From Pseudomonadota bacterium (GTDB lineage: Bacteria > Desulfobacterota > Binatia > Binatales > Binataceae), in NCBI GenBank assembly GCA_021323945.1, contig JAJPKA010000007.1, positions 1 through 62,587 on the forward strand: 62,587 bases of DNA, read 5' to 3'. The notes under the pieces were generated by a model. It searched no databases. It had not been told where the DNA came from and saw nothing but the letters and a program-made list of their open reading frames with translations. Below, piece after piece: positions 8,624-17,026 of the stretch; the first letter of the stretch is position 1, and each line of letters begins with the position of its first letter. The translations under genes and the position numbers were made by a program.

Positions 8624-8643
8624 GGGCGGTTTCCAAACCGCCC
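8624..8643 (-). terminator. Rho-independent terminator of the crotonase gene
   Basis: GGGCGGTTT and AAACCGCCC form a 9-bp stem around CC, starting 8 bp past the stop codon of the reverse-strand gene. On that strand it is followed by ATATTTTC. The stem is GC-rich at its base and T-rich after it, as expected for an intrinsic terminator. Confidence 0.8.
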
Positions 8644-8651
8644 GCAAAATT

Positions 8652-9458
8652 CTAACGGCCCGTATAGTGAGGCTTGCGCTTTTCGACAAATGCGCGGGCG
8701 GCTTCTTTCTGGTCCTCGGTGCCAAATGTCATCATTTCGTAGGCCAGCGAAGCATCCAGGATCAGATTGGCCTGTTGTTTAAGCCATTTGTTGACAGCCA
8801 GTTTACTCCAGCGGATCGCCCACGTGGGACCGTCGGCGAGTTCCTGCGCAAGCTCGCGTGCCTTAATCATTACCTGTTCGGGCGGCACCGCGTAGTTGAC
8901 CATCCCGATCCTTGCCGCCTCCGCGCCGTTAATGAAGTTACCTCGCATCAGAAATTCTTTCGCGCGATGCGGGCCGACCAGCAGCGGCCAAATCACCGCC
9001 CCACCGTCGCCCGCTACGATGCCGACGCGCACGTGAGTATCGGCCAGGCGGGCTTTTTCAGAAACCACTGTGATGTCGGTCAGCAGCGCTATCGTCGCTC
9101 CCAATCCCACTGCATCCCCGTTGATGGCGCCAATAATTGGCTGCTCGACATCGAGCATATTCTCGACAATGCGGCGTGCTTCAGCGGGTGTCATCAAGGT
9201 GCGCCGGCGGCCTTCCGATGTATCACCTCGACCGGCCATTCCCTTGACATCGCCGCCCGCGCAGAAAGCGCGGCCGGCACCGGTGAGAATAATGGCGTTG
9301 ACCCCGTCGTCGACCACCAAGTCGAGCCAGATCGTGCACAGCTCGCGATGCATTACCGGGTTAACCGCATTTAGTGAATCGGGTCGGTTGAGCGTAACCG
9401 TCGCCACCCGATCGGCCTTTTCAATCTTGAGAGTCTCATATTTGCCGTAGTCGACCAT
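8652..9458 (-). CDS. Enoyl-CoA hydratase/isomerase (crotonase) family protein
   Basis: 268 residues from the ATG at 9458, preceded by AAAGGAGGA. Longer starts upstream lack support. Crotonase fold: NRPDSLNAVN, oxyanion segments FCAGGDVKG (66-73) and GDAVGLG (114-120). At the two positions where enoyl-CoA hydratase carries catalytic glutamates it has T122 (GLGATIAL) and H142 (DTHVRVG). A conserved Asp (D151, AGDGG) is the most likely catalytic acid. It is therefore probably not a classical hydratase. It lies about 100 bp downstream of the MFS gene on the same strand and ends in a clear terminator. Confidence 0.85.
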   Translation of the reverse strand: MVDYGKYETLKIEKADRVATVTLNRPDSLNAVNPVMHRELCTIWLDLVVDDGVNAIILTGAGRAFCAGGDVKGMAGRGDTSEGRRRTLMTPAEARRIVENMLDVEQPIIGAINGDAVGLGATIALLTDITVVSEKARLADTHVRVGIVAGDGGAVIWPLLVGPHRAKEFLMRGNFINGAEAARIGMVNYAVPPEQVMIKARELAQELADGPTWAIRWSKLAVNKWLKQQANLILDASLAYEMMTFGTEDQKEAARAFVEKRKPHYTGR

Positions 9459-9562
9459 GGCATCCTCCTTTTCGTGCTTCACGTTCTCAGAGGGAAGACG
9501 GTTGTCTGAACTTACTCTCCCTGTCGGGCTTTGTGAGTTTTTGAGGCCAACGTTCTGAGCGT

Positions 9563-10855
9563 TCAAATACGCTGCTCGCCGCTCCCCATCACCAGATAGC
9601 AGACCATTCCGCACGCATAGATGATGGCGATCAGGTAAAACGCCGCGGCGAACGAATGCGTCAGATTGACGATGAATCCGGTGAGCGCGACGCCGATAAT
9701 ACCCGGTAGTTGAGCAAACGTATTGCTGAGACCCATGAGCACGCCGGCGTAGCGCGGTGCGATATCCAAATGATTGGCGGCGAAGCCGGCGACCCCGAAT
9801 GATGCCCCGCCGGTGGCAAGTGTAACCAGCATCGTGGCTACCAGAGGAGAGCCGGCCAATGGCAGCAGCAACATTGGCAACGCACCCAGGGAAAACGCCA
9901 CCGCCTGCATTAGCTTGCGAACCGTCGTCAGGCTCATGCCCCGATTACGGAGATCATCGGCGACCCATCCGCTGAGATTGCCGACGCAGAAAGCGGCCAG
10001 CCAGGGGACTACCGAGTAGCTCCCCAACCGTTGCATCGGAAGGTCGAAGCTCTTATGCAGATAGGTAGGTAGCCACAACAGGATGATATATAGGCCAAAA
10101 TTGTTACAAACGTGCGCAATTACGATGGCCCAGACGCTTTGTTCCCGCATGATTGCGGCCCAAGGTATCGAGTCCGCCAGCGGGGCTGCAGAGCGATCGG
10201 CCTCAATCATCGCCAGTTCATGAGTAGTCATTCCCGCGCATTTCTCAGGCACATCCGCGGCCTTGAGAAACCAGATCGCGAGCCACAGCAGGCCGAGCAC
10301 CCCTGAAATGTAGAAAACTGACGGCCATCCCAGCGTCAAAACAATGAGAGGACTTGCCAGAAGGGCTACCGCAGTGCCGAAGGATACGCTGCTCACGTAT
10401 AGCGAGATCGCCCGCGAGCGCTCCGCCGCAATTGTCCAGCGCGCGGCCAGGCTGTGAACGGTCGGAAAATGAACCGATTCACCCAGCCCCAACACCGCGC
10501 GAGTCAGCAACAATGCGCTGAAGGAAATTTCCGAGGCGGCCGGGGTTAACAACGTGCCCATAGACCACAGCAGCACGCCCGCCGCCAATACCCGCTTGCC
10601 CCCAAACCGATCGGCCAGCCATCCCCCCAGCATCTGCGGTCCGATATAGCCCCAGAAGAACGAGGAAAGCACCAAACCGGTTGCCGCCGCATCATAGCCA
10701 CGATCCCGCGCCAGAGGGATGATGGCGATCGAGATGTTGACGCGGTCGACGTAACAGATCGCGGTAGCACAGGCCAGCAAGGCGACCACGGTGTAGCGAC
10801 GAGGCCAGCCAGTCTGGGCGATTGTAGCTTGTAGTTCAGTTGCCGAGTTTTCCAT
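9563..10855 (-). CDS. MFS transporter, anion:cation symporter (ACS) type
   Basis: 430 residues from the ATG at 10855. An ATG six codons upstream is equally open and neither has a strong Shine-Dalgarno. About 12 hydrophobic segments. The N-terminal half has AICYVDRVNISIAI and GGWLADRFGGKRVL (the MFS signature G-x-L-A-D-R-F-G-G-K). Resemblance is to the sialin/hexuronate/phthalate-type ACS family of the inner membrane, which imports organic anions with protons. It precedes the crotonase gene on the same strand, suggesting uptake plus degradation of a carboxylic acid. The substrate is inferred only as an organic acid. Confidence 0.85.
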   Translation of the reverse strand: MENSATELQATIAQTGWPRRYTVVALLACATAICYVDRVNISIAIIPLARDRGYDAAATGLVLSSFFWGYIGPQMLGGWLADRFGGKRVLAAGVLLWSMGTLLTPAASEISFSALLLTRAVLGLGESVHFPTVHSLAARWTIAAERSRAISLYVSSVSFGTAVALLASPLIVLTLGWPSVFYISGVLGLLWLAIWFLKAADVPEKCAGMTTHELAMIEADRSAAPLADSIPWAAIMREQSVWAIVIAHVCNNFGLYIILLWLPTYLHKSFDLPMQRLGSYSVVPWLAAFCVGNLSGWVADDLRNRGMSLTTVRKLMQAVAFSLGALPMLLLPLAGSPLVATMLVTLATGGASFGVAGFAANHLDIAPRYAGVLMGLSNTFAQLPGIIGVALTGFIVNLTHSFAAAFYLIAIIYACGMVCYLVMGSGEQRI

Positions 10856-11028
10856 ATGAGTGCCGGCTAGCATTGCCGCGGGTTACCATATCATTAAGCG
10901 GCGCGAGCCGATAAAGACGGACCCATAGCCAACACCCGCTCAGGCCCGATGGGCTGCTGGCAGCACAGGTTTGGAAAGATCACGCAGTCTATGTCGCGGT
11001 GCCCGGCTTGTATAAAATTCCGGTGAGA

Positions 11029-11727
11029 ATGGGCTACATTCCCGTGTTTCTAGACGTTAGTGGCCAGAAGTGCATCGTCATCGGCAGAGGTCACGCTGTC
11101 GAAGAAAAAATTCGCGCCTTGCTCGATGCTGGCGCAATCGTCACGGTCGTTAGCCCGGACGCCAAATCCATACTCGAGTCAATAGACGGTGAAGGAGTAC
11201 TGAAGTACGTTACGCGAGATTATCAAGACGGCGATCTGCGAGGCAACTTGGTAGCTTACATCGCGAATGCAAGCCATGAGGTTGCGCAGCGAGCCGTAGC
11301 AGAGGCGCGGCAACTCGGGATCCTGGTGAACGTTGCGGACAACCCTGAAGCTTCCAGCTTCATCTCGCCCGCGATCGTGCGTCGCGGAGATCTGCAGATT
11401 GCTATTTCGACCGGCGGTTCGAGCCCTTCTGTCGCCGCAATGATGCGTCAGCGATTGGAACGCCAGCTCGGTTCGCAATATTCTGTGATTTTGCAAGTCA
11501 TGCGCCGCGCCCGCGAATTCCTCCGCCAACACCAGCCAGAGAGCAAAGAGCGAAGGAGCACTTTGAGATCATTGGCAGCGGCACTCCTCGACTCGGTCGA
11601 GACCCTTGATCTGCCGACAATCGATAGGTTGCTCAGAGTACACCTGAACGTGGGGATGGCAGAGCTTGGGCTCGAGCTTCAAGTCAGTCTCCCAGCGAAG
11701 CGCGGCCCGCTGCCTAACGACATCTGA
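11029..11727 (+). CDS. Precorrin-2 dehydrogenase/sirohydrochlorin ferrochelatase-like (Met8/CysG N-terminal) protein
   Basis: 232 residues from the ATG at 11029. In-frame GTG codons at 10999 and 11023 are alternatives and none has a good ribosome site. It has the NAD-binding Rossmann start MGYIPVFLDVSGQKCIVIGRG, AVEEKIRALLDAGA, and later NVADNPEASSFISPAIVRRGDLQIAISTGGSSP, diagnostic of the Met8p/CysG-B domain. It converts precorrin-2 toward sirohaem. The C-terminal ~80 residues are poorly conserved and there is no methyltransferase domain. It is followed by ccsA-like and hemA genes, an order common in deltaproteobacteria, linking sirohaem/haem supply and cytochrome assembly. Confidence 0.88.
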   Translation: MGYIPVFLDVSGQKCIVIGRGHAVEEKIRALLDAGAIVTVVSPDAKSILESIDGEGVLKYVTRDYQDGDLRGNLVAYIANASHEVAQRAVAEARQLGILVNVADNPEASSFISPAIVRRGDLQIAISTGGSSPSVAAMMRQRLERQLGSQYSVILQVMRRAREFLRQHQPESKERRSTLRSLAAALLDSVETLDLPTIDRLLRVHLNVGMAELGLELQVSLPAKRGPLPNDI

Positions 11728-11735
11728 GACTCGAT

Positions 11736-12563
11736 ATGGATCTGGCTTGGGCGTCATTGGCACTAATCTGCTACTTCCTTTCGTCCGCAGGCTTTGCCGC
11801 TGAGCGTGCGGGGCTGTGGCGACGCTGGAAAACCGTAGCGCAGCTGCTGTTGGCTGCCGGCGCACTGTTGCAGGTAATCGAATTCGCGAAAGGTGCCCTT
11901 CAAACTGGCAATTTGCCCGTCACCAATTTCCCGCAGTCGCTGTCATTTTTGGCCTGCCTGACGGCCTTGGCTGGCTTACTCGTAATCACGCGTCTGCGAA
12001 TGACCGTGGTCGGAACCGTGGTATCGCCGATTGTCTTTGTTGTGCTGGGCATTGCCCTCCTGATGATGGGACCGCGACGGCTCACTCTGCCGGCGACCCT
12101 GCGCAGTGCATGGTTACCGGTGCATGTAACTCTCGCGTTTCTCGGTTATGCCTTGTTTGTGCTGGCGGCCGGAGTAAGTCTTGTGTACTTGACTTACGAA
12201 CGGCGGCTGAAGGCCAAAACATTGTCGCTTGAGGATGGAGGACCCGCCCCGAGTCTGGAGAAACTCGACCGGGTTAATTACCACCTGCTGGGCTGGGGTT
12301 TCCTGATGCTGACCCTGGCGATTGCAACCGGGGCGATCTGGGCGGATGCGACTTGGGGCCACTTCTGGTCCTGGGAGCCACAGGAGTCATGGTCGCTGTT
12401 GATTTGGCTCCTGTATGCTGCGCTTTTGGAGTCGCGACTAACCATCGGATGGCGGGGCAGACGGGCCGCGGCGCTGACCATAATTCTATTTTCGGTGCTG
12501 GTTGGCTCATTCGTCGGGGTTAGTCTGGTGACACCCGGCAAACACGGTGGCAACTTCGGTTAA
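11736..12563 (+). CDS. CcsA/HemX-like cytochrome c assembly membrane protein
   Basis: 275 residues with about eight hydrophobic segments. The C-terminal part has the tryptophan-rich haem-handling motif region WGHFWSWEPQESWSL and a nearby VTPGKHGGNFG. Histidines in hydrophobic contexts (such as VHVTLAFLGYALF) fit haem ligands. It lies 8 bp after the met8-like gene and before hemA. HemX proteins in this position affect GluTR abundance in other bacteria, whereas CcsA exports haem for cytochrome c maturation. The sequence alone does not decide between them. Confidence 0.85.
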   Translation: MDLAWASLALICYFLSSAGFAAERAGLWRRWKTVAQLLLAAGALLQVIEFAKGALQTGNLPVTNFPQSLSFLACLTALAGLLVITRLRMTVVGTVVSPIVFVVLGIALLMMGPRRLTLPATLRSAWLPVHVTLAFLGYALFVLAAGVSLVYLTYERRLKAKTLSLEDGGPAPSLEKLDRVNYHLLGWGFLMLTLAIATGAIWADATWGHFWSWEPQESWSLLIWLLYAALLESRLTIGWRGRRAAALTIILFSVLVGSFVGVSLVTPGKHGGNFG

Positions 12564-12659
12564 TGTAAGGTTGGATCAGGAAGACTGGATGCTTTGACTA
12601 CGCTGAGCTCGAACGCTCCTTGGCGTCACGCTTCGAGCAGGCGAGCGGCCGATTACCGA

Positions 12660-14048
12660 ATGAAGCGGCAGAAGCTCCTCATTTTCGGACTTAATCATCA
12701 GACTGCCCCAGTCGCGGTGCGGGAACGCCTCGCCTACGCGGAAAACGAAATCGTACCAGCACTGATCAGGCTAAAGCAGCAGGCCCGATCGCTGACGGAG
12801 GTTGCTCTGCTGTCAACCTGCAACCGCGTGGAGATAATCGGAGTCGGCACGGATAGCCGCCGGGCTGCTGAAGAGAGCGCGGCCTTTCTCGCCACGGACC
12901 GCGGAGTCCAGGCTGCGGCCTTTAAAACAGCGCTCTACCATCTGGAGGAGCGGGCCGCTGCCAGCCATCTTTTTCGAGTCAGTGCCAGCCTCGATTCGAT
13001 GGTGGTCGGCGAGGCGCAGATTCTAGGACAGGTCAAGGCGGCCTATGCGTATGCTGCCGAGGCCGGCACCGCCGGTTTAGTGCTCCATCGCGCCTTTCAC
13101 AAGGCCTTCTCGGTAGCCAAGCAGGTCCGCAGAGCAACCCTGATAGGACACGGAGCAGTCTCGCTCAGTTCGACGGCTGTCAGCCTGGCCGGCAAGATCT
13201 TTGACTCGCTTGCCGATAAAACAGTCTTGCTGTTGGGCGCCGGCAGGATGGCGGAACTAACAGCGCGAGCCCTGAAGCGAATCGGAATTGAAGCGCTGTT
13301 GATTAGCAGCCGGACCTTTGACCATGCTGTGGCCTTGGCCCGTGAACTCGGGGGCACTGCCGTGCCCTATGATAATTTCAGGCCCCATCTGCGGATGGCC
13401 GACATAATCATCGGGTCGATGGCGGTCAGCCAACCCGTGTTCGGCCCGGCAGAGTTCGAGGTGGTGATCAAGGAACGCCGCTATCGGCCCGTCTTTTTGA
13501 TTGATCTTGGGGTTCCCAGAAACTTCGACGAGCGCCTTAACTCGCTCGAAAATGTGTACCTTTACGACGTCGACGATCTCGGCAGGATGGCGCTTGAGTC
13601 ACGTGATGAGCGCGAGCGTGAAGCGCGGCGGGCCGAGCCGCTGATTGAGCTTGAAGTCGACTCGTTTATGCGATGGCTGGAAGAGTTGGAATTGGTGCCG
13701 GCAATAAAGGATATCCGCTCCAGCATCGAGGAACTGCGAACTGGCGAACTTCAACGCCATCGCGCATGGCTGGCAAGCCTCGCTCCGGAAGAACGGGCTC
13801 GGATCGAGCTGATCACGCGAAGCCTTGTGAACAAGCTGCTGCACCGGGTGCTATCGGGGCTACGAGAGAGCCACGATGCGGGCGCCGAAGGGCCCTATGC
13901 TGCAGCCATTGCCCGCCGTTTGCTCTGTAGCGATTTCGCGCTTGAGAAGGAAAATGCTCGCGAGATCCTCGAGGCGGGAGATCCCGAGCCGCCGGCAGCG
14001 CCGCATGATGAGCGGTTTGAGTCGAGCGCGACACGCGAGCGAAAATGA
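12660..14048 (+). CDS. hemA: Glutamyl-tRNA reductase
   Basis: 462 residues from the ATG at 12660. An in-frame TTG at 12594 adds 22 unconserved residues. First step of C5 tetrapyrrole synthesis: Glu-tRNA(Glu) plus NADPH to glutamate-1-semialdehyde. N-terminal catalytic domain with FGLNHQTAPVAVRERLA and STCNRVE (catalytic Cys), then VVGEAQILGQVKAAY. NADPH domain with LLLGAGRMAELTARAL. C-terminal dimerisation helices (about 330-440). The C-terminal tail after ILEAGDPEPPA is an extra ~20 charged residues. It closes a met8-ccsA-hemA block of tight spacing. Confidence 0.96.
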   Translation: MKRQKLLIFGLNHQTAPVAVRERLAYAENEIVPALIRLKQQARSLTEVALLSTCNRVEIIGVGTDSRRAAEESAAFLATDRGVQAAAFKTALYHLEERAAASHLFRVSASLDSMVVGEAQILGQVKAAYAYAAEAGTAGLVLHRAFHKAFSVAKQVRRATLIGHGAVSLSSTAVSLAGKIFDSLADKTVLLLGAGRMAELTARALKRIGIEALLISSRTFDHAVALARELGGTAVPYDNFRPHLRMADIIIGSMAVSQPVFGPAEFEVVIKERRYRPVFLIDLGVPRNFDERLNSLENVYLYDVDDLGRMALESRDEREREARRAEPLIELEVDSFMRWLEELELVPAIKDIRSSIEELRTGELQRHRAWLASLAPEERARIELITRSLVNKLLHRVLSGLRESHDAGAEGPYAAAIARRLLCSDFALEKENAREILEAGDPEPPAAPHDERFESSATRERK

Positions 14049-14124
14049 CCTGCCCTTGCTGCTATCCAACCTTTTGAACCCCTTTGGCCTTTCAGCCGCG
14101 GCGGGTTGGAATTGAATTTGGCGG

Positions 14125-15018
14125 ATGGATTCAGTGACGCAATTCCTGGTAGGCACCGCGTCCTGGACCGATCCGACGCTGGTGAAATCGGACCTTTTCT
14201 ACCCGCCGGAGGCCACTACTGCTGAGGCGCGGCTGGCCTTCTATGCCAGCCGCTTTCCGACGGTCGAAGTGGATTCTAGCTATTACGCGATCCTGTCGGA
14301 GGAGGTGACCAGATTGTGGGTCGAACGTACACCGCCGGGCTTCATCTTTAATGTCAAGGCCTTTGCCTGGCTTACGCAGCATGCAGCCGAGACCAGGCGT
14401 CTGCCCGCGGCAATAAAAAACGCGTTGCCGGCCGCGCTGAGGTCAGCGGCTCGAATCAGGAATCCGCCGGAGGAAGCACTGAATTTAGCTTTTGAGATGT
14501 TCTGGAGCTCACTGAGGCCGTTGCGCGCGGCGGGCAAATTAGGCCAAGTGCTATTTCAATTACCTCCGTACGTGACCTGGCGGAAGTCGAATTTCGACTA
14601 TCTGGCTGGGTTGGCTGAACGCTTGCCCGGTGCAGCGATCGCAATCGAATTTCGGCATCGGAGCTGGATGGATGATTCGCATCGGGCGCAGACGCTGGAA
14701 TTTCTGCGCGCGAGTAATTTCACGTACGTTTCAATCGACACGCCAGTAGAATCGGGTCTTGCGCCGATATTGGTCGCTACCACGCCGGATGTCTACGTCC
14801 GCTTTCACGGCCGCAACAGCCGAGCCTGGTTCGGGCGAAATCTGACCCCGGCCGAACGCTTCAAGTACTTGTACGCAGAGCGAGAACTGGCCGAATGGGC
14901 CGCGCGCCTCAAGCAACTTTCGGGAGTGCGCCGCGCCTTCGCCATATTCAATAATTGCTACAGCAATTTCGGTATTATGAATGCCACAACCATGAAAGAG
15001 ATGCTGTCACGACCGTGA
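14125..15018 (+). CDS. DUF72 (YecE-family) protein
   Basis: 297 residues. TIM-barrel DUF72 features: VGTASWTDPTLV near the start, FYPPEATTAEARLAFYASRFPTVEVDS split across 30-55, FNVKAFAWLT, GQVLFQLPP, IEFRHRSWM, and a late VRFHGRN followed by FAIFNNCYSNFGI. The family is widespread and has no settled biochemical role. The gene's 3' end overlaps the next start by four bases (GTGA), so the two are probably translationally coupled. Confidence 0.9.
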   Translation: MDSVTQFLVGTASWTDPTLVKSDLFYPPEATTAEARLAFYASRFPTVEVDSSYYAILSEEVTRLWVERTPPGFIFNVKAFAWLTQHAAETRRLPAAIKNALPAALRSAARIRNPPEEALNLAFEMFWSSLRPLRAAGKLGQVLFQLPPYVTWRKSNFDYLAGLAERLPGAAIAIEFRHRSWMDDSHRAQTLEFLRASNFTYVSIDTPVESGLAPILVATTPDVYVRFHGRNSRAWFGRNLTPAERFKYLYAERELAEWAARLKQLSGVRRAFAIFNNCYSNFGIMNATTMKEMLSRP

Positions 15019-15674
15019 TTCGCCTCTACCAATTCCGGATCAGCCCCTTCTGCGCAAAAATCCGCAAGATTCTCGAGTTCAAAGGGCTCGAGTACGAAGC
15101 GATCGAAGTCGATTACGTCGAGCGCAAGGAACTGGCAATTGTCTCCGGCCAGATCACAGTACCTGTTCTGACCTTCGACGATGGCCGAGCGCTGGTTGAT
15201 TCCGAGCGGATCGCGCTCGCACTGGAAGAGGCTTATCCCGAGCCAACCCTGTTTCCTCCAACCTGGCGTGGCCTGCACCTGGCGCTGGCCCGATACTTTG
15301 ATACAGAGCTGGGGGAGGTGCTCTTCAGGGCCGCAGTGCCAGAGATACTCGCTTATTATCGACGTCGCGGTCCCGATCAGGTGGCATTTTGGCGCTTGAT
15401 TCGAGAGCGCAAATACGGCACCGGTTTTATCGAGCAGATGATCCGGGAGCATTCCGCAAACTGTTCACGGGCCCGTGAACTGCTGGCCCCGTTGGACGAG
15501 TCGCTCGGCCATCGACCATTCCTGCTCGGCCGCATCGGTTATGCAGATTTTGCCTTATACGGTCAACTGAGCTACTTGGCGCTGGGTTCACACTTGGCGA
15601 TCGCGACCGATCTGCCAAACATCCGCGCATTTTTCGAGCGGGTGGACAGGATGTCTTCGGCTTTGGAAACTTGA
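15015..15674 (+). CDS. Glutathione S-transferase family protein
   Basis: 219 residues from a GTG that overlaps the previous stop (GTGA). The N-terminal thioredoxin-like domain reads IRLYQFRISPFCAKIRKILE, with the S-P-F-C active-site region of GSTs. Then VPVLTFDDGRALVDSERIA, the cis-Pro and gamma-glutamyl binding segment, and a helical C-terminal domain from about 90 with HRPFLLGRIGYADFAL, the family's conserved Asp box. It likely conjugates or reduces electrophiles with glutathione. A glutathione-synthesis gene lies at 56.8 kb in the same window. Confidence 0.87.
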   Translation: MIRLYQFRISPFCAKIRKILEFKGLEYEAIEVDYVERKELAIVSGQITVPVLTFDDGRALVDSERIALALEEAYPEPTLFPPTWRGLHLALARYFDTELGEVLFRAAVPEILAYYRRRGPDQVAFWRLIRERKYGTGFIEQMIREHSANCSRARELLAPLDESLGHRPFLLGRIGYADFALYGQLSYLALGSHLAIATDLPNIRAFFERVDRMSSALET

Positions 15675-15745
15675 TCTGTATGGCGTGGCGAATGGTCCAT
15701 AGGCTTCGCCAACAGCAGCCTCATCGAGCTCGACTCGCCCGGTAG

Positions 15746-15779
15746 TTGACAGATACCAAATCTATTTAGTAATAATTAT
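15746..15779 (+). promoter_or_regulatory. Candidate promoter/PerR-type operator before the Fur-family gene
   Basis: TTGACA (15746-15751) is followed by an AT-rich stretch with TAGTAATAATTATC, including the 8-bp palindrome ATAATTAT at 15772-15779. This gives a -35-like hexamer and several weak -10 options 15-18 bases away. PerR and Fur boxes are AT-rich palindromes, and autoregulation is usual for the family. The match to a defined Per box is only partial. Confidence 0.4.
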
Positions 15780-15866
15780 CAGGCGGTGCTCGTTATCGGC
15801 TGAGCGTTAATGCCATCTGCCGGCACGAGTCGCCGCTCAAGCGGCCTGTTTTCCAGAAAAGGAGTG

Positions 15867-16451
15867 ATGCGAGGACTGCGCTTACTGGATCCTCAGTGGC
15901 GGGCCAATTATTCGGCACAGCGGTTGAAGGAGTTCGTTCAGCGCTGCCGCGAGCGGCACCTATCAGTTACTCCTCAGCGGCTGGCCATCATCCGCGCTTT
16001 GGTGACCGCCGAAGATCATCCCAGCGCCGAGGAAATCTGCGCGGTGGTGCGGCGAACCCATCCACACGTGTCGCTGGCCACAGTGCACCGTATCCTCGAA
16101 CAATTTTGCCAGGTTGGGGAGGCGCGCAAAGTCACCGCGCTCCATGGCAGTGCTCGGTACGACGGACATGTTGAACCGCATCATCACGTATTTTGCGTGC
16201 GGTGCCGGCGGGTGCGGGACGTCGAGATGCCCGAGTTGAATGGGCTGATCAAAGACAAGGAGCATCTGGGCGAGTTCGAGCTGCTGGCCTGCTCGCTTGA
16301 GATCGAGGGTATCTGCCGGCGGTGCCGAGCGATGGAGCAGGGACTTGTCCCAGCTTCGTCGCGGTCAACACGAGCGCCGGTGGCGCGCAGACGACCGCGT
16401 CGCGCGAGTGCCCAAAAGCTCGGCGTTGCGCATCGTGGCGCCGAACAGTAG
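15867..16451 (+). CDS. Fur-family regulator, PerR-like
   Basis: 194 residues from the ATG at 15867, preceded by AAAAGGAG only two bases away. An ATG at 15810 would add 19 residues without a ribosome site. Winged-helix domain (about 15-85) with VTPQRLAIIRAL and HPSAEEI, and the ATVHRILEQF recognition region. Metal domain with RYDGHVEPHHHVFCVRCR: two CxxC pairs (C110/C113, C150/C153) for structural zinc, plus the His/Asp sensing site. The C-terminal 35 residues (Arg/Ala-rich) are an extension. The next gene is rubrerythrin, the classic PerR target, so I infer peroxide sensing. Confidence 0.9.
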   Translation: MRGLRLLDPQWRANYSAQRLKEFVQRCRERHLSVTPQRLAIIRALVTAEDHPSAEEICAVVRRTHPHVSLATVHRILEQFCQVGEARKVTALHGSARYDGHVEPHHHVFCVRCRRVRDVEMPELNGLIKDKEHLGEFELLACSLEIEGICRRCRAMEQGLVPASSRSTRAPVARRRPRRASAQKLGVAHRGAEQ

Positions 16452-16525
16452 GAGACAGACGCAACCAGCGGGACCCGGCTGGTTTGCTTGGCAGACTATA
16501 AAAATCGAAAGAAAGGATGAGGAAG

Positions 16526-16942
16526 ATGAAGGACTTAAAAGGCACCAAGACGCATCAAAATCTCAAGGACGCATTCGCCGGAGAGAGCCAGGCGAATCGC
16601 CGTTATCTCTATTTCGCCAAAATGGCGGATGTCGAAGGCTATCCGGAGGTTGCGGGCCTGTTTCGGGATACTGCCGAGGGTGAAACCGGCCATGCGCATG
16701 GTCACCTCGATTATCTCAAGTCGGTCGGCGATCCAGTGACCGATCAGCCGATTGGTGAGACCTTGCTCAATCTGAAGTCCGCCGTCCATGGCGAGACCTA
16801 CGAGTACACTGACATGTATCCCGGCATGGCCAAAACCGCGCGCGAGGAGGGTTTTCCCGAAATCGCGGATTGGTTCGAGACCTTAGCCAAAGCGGAAAAA
16901 TCCCACGCAGGAAAGTTCGCAAAAGCGGCTGAGACGATCTAA
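16526..16942 (+). CDS. Rubrerythrin without rubredoxin domain
   Basis: 138 residues from the ATG at 16526, with AAAGGA eight bases before it. An ATG at 16517 overlaps that site and is less likely. A ferritin-like di-iron four-helix protein: [41 protein letters not shown] and [12 protein letters not shown] supply the Glu/His ligands. The usual C-terminal rubredoxin domain is absent, so electrons must come from a separate donor. That donor is perhaps the Fe-S protein encoded next. It likely reduces hydrogen peroxide in the cytoplasm. A strong hairpin separates it from the next gene. Confidence 0.93.
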   Translation: MKDLKGTKTHQNLKDAFAGESQANRRYLYFAKMADVEGYPEVAGLFRDTAEGETGHAHGHLDYLKSVGDPVTDQPIGETLLNLKSAVHGETYEYTDMYPGMAKTAREEGFPEIADWFETLAKAEKSHAGKFAKAAETI

Positions 16943-16961
16943 CTGGCTCGTTCGGCCAATG

Positions 16962-16983
16962 GCGCGGCGGTCAACCGCCGCGC
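16962..16983 (+). terminator. Strong intercistronic hairpin after rubrerythrin
   Basis: GCGCGGCGG and CCGCCGCGC form a perfect 9-bp stem around the tetraloop TCAA, 20 bp after the rubrerythrin stop. There is no U-tract. It could act as a 3'-end stabiliser or partial terminator and so raise rubrerythrin over the downstream genes. Confidence 0.55.
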
Positions 16984-17026
16984 GGCCGCAATGACCTTCC
17001 TCTGAGCTCCCATCGCCGGGCTCGTT

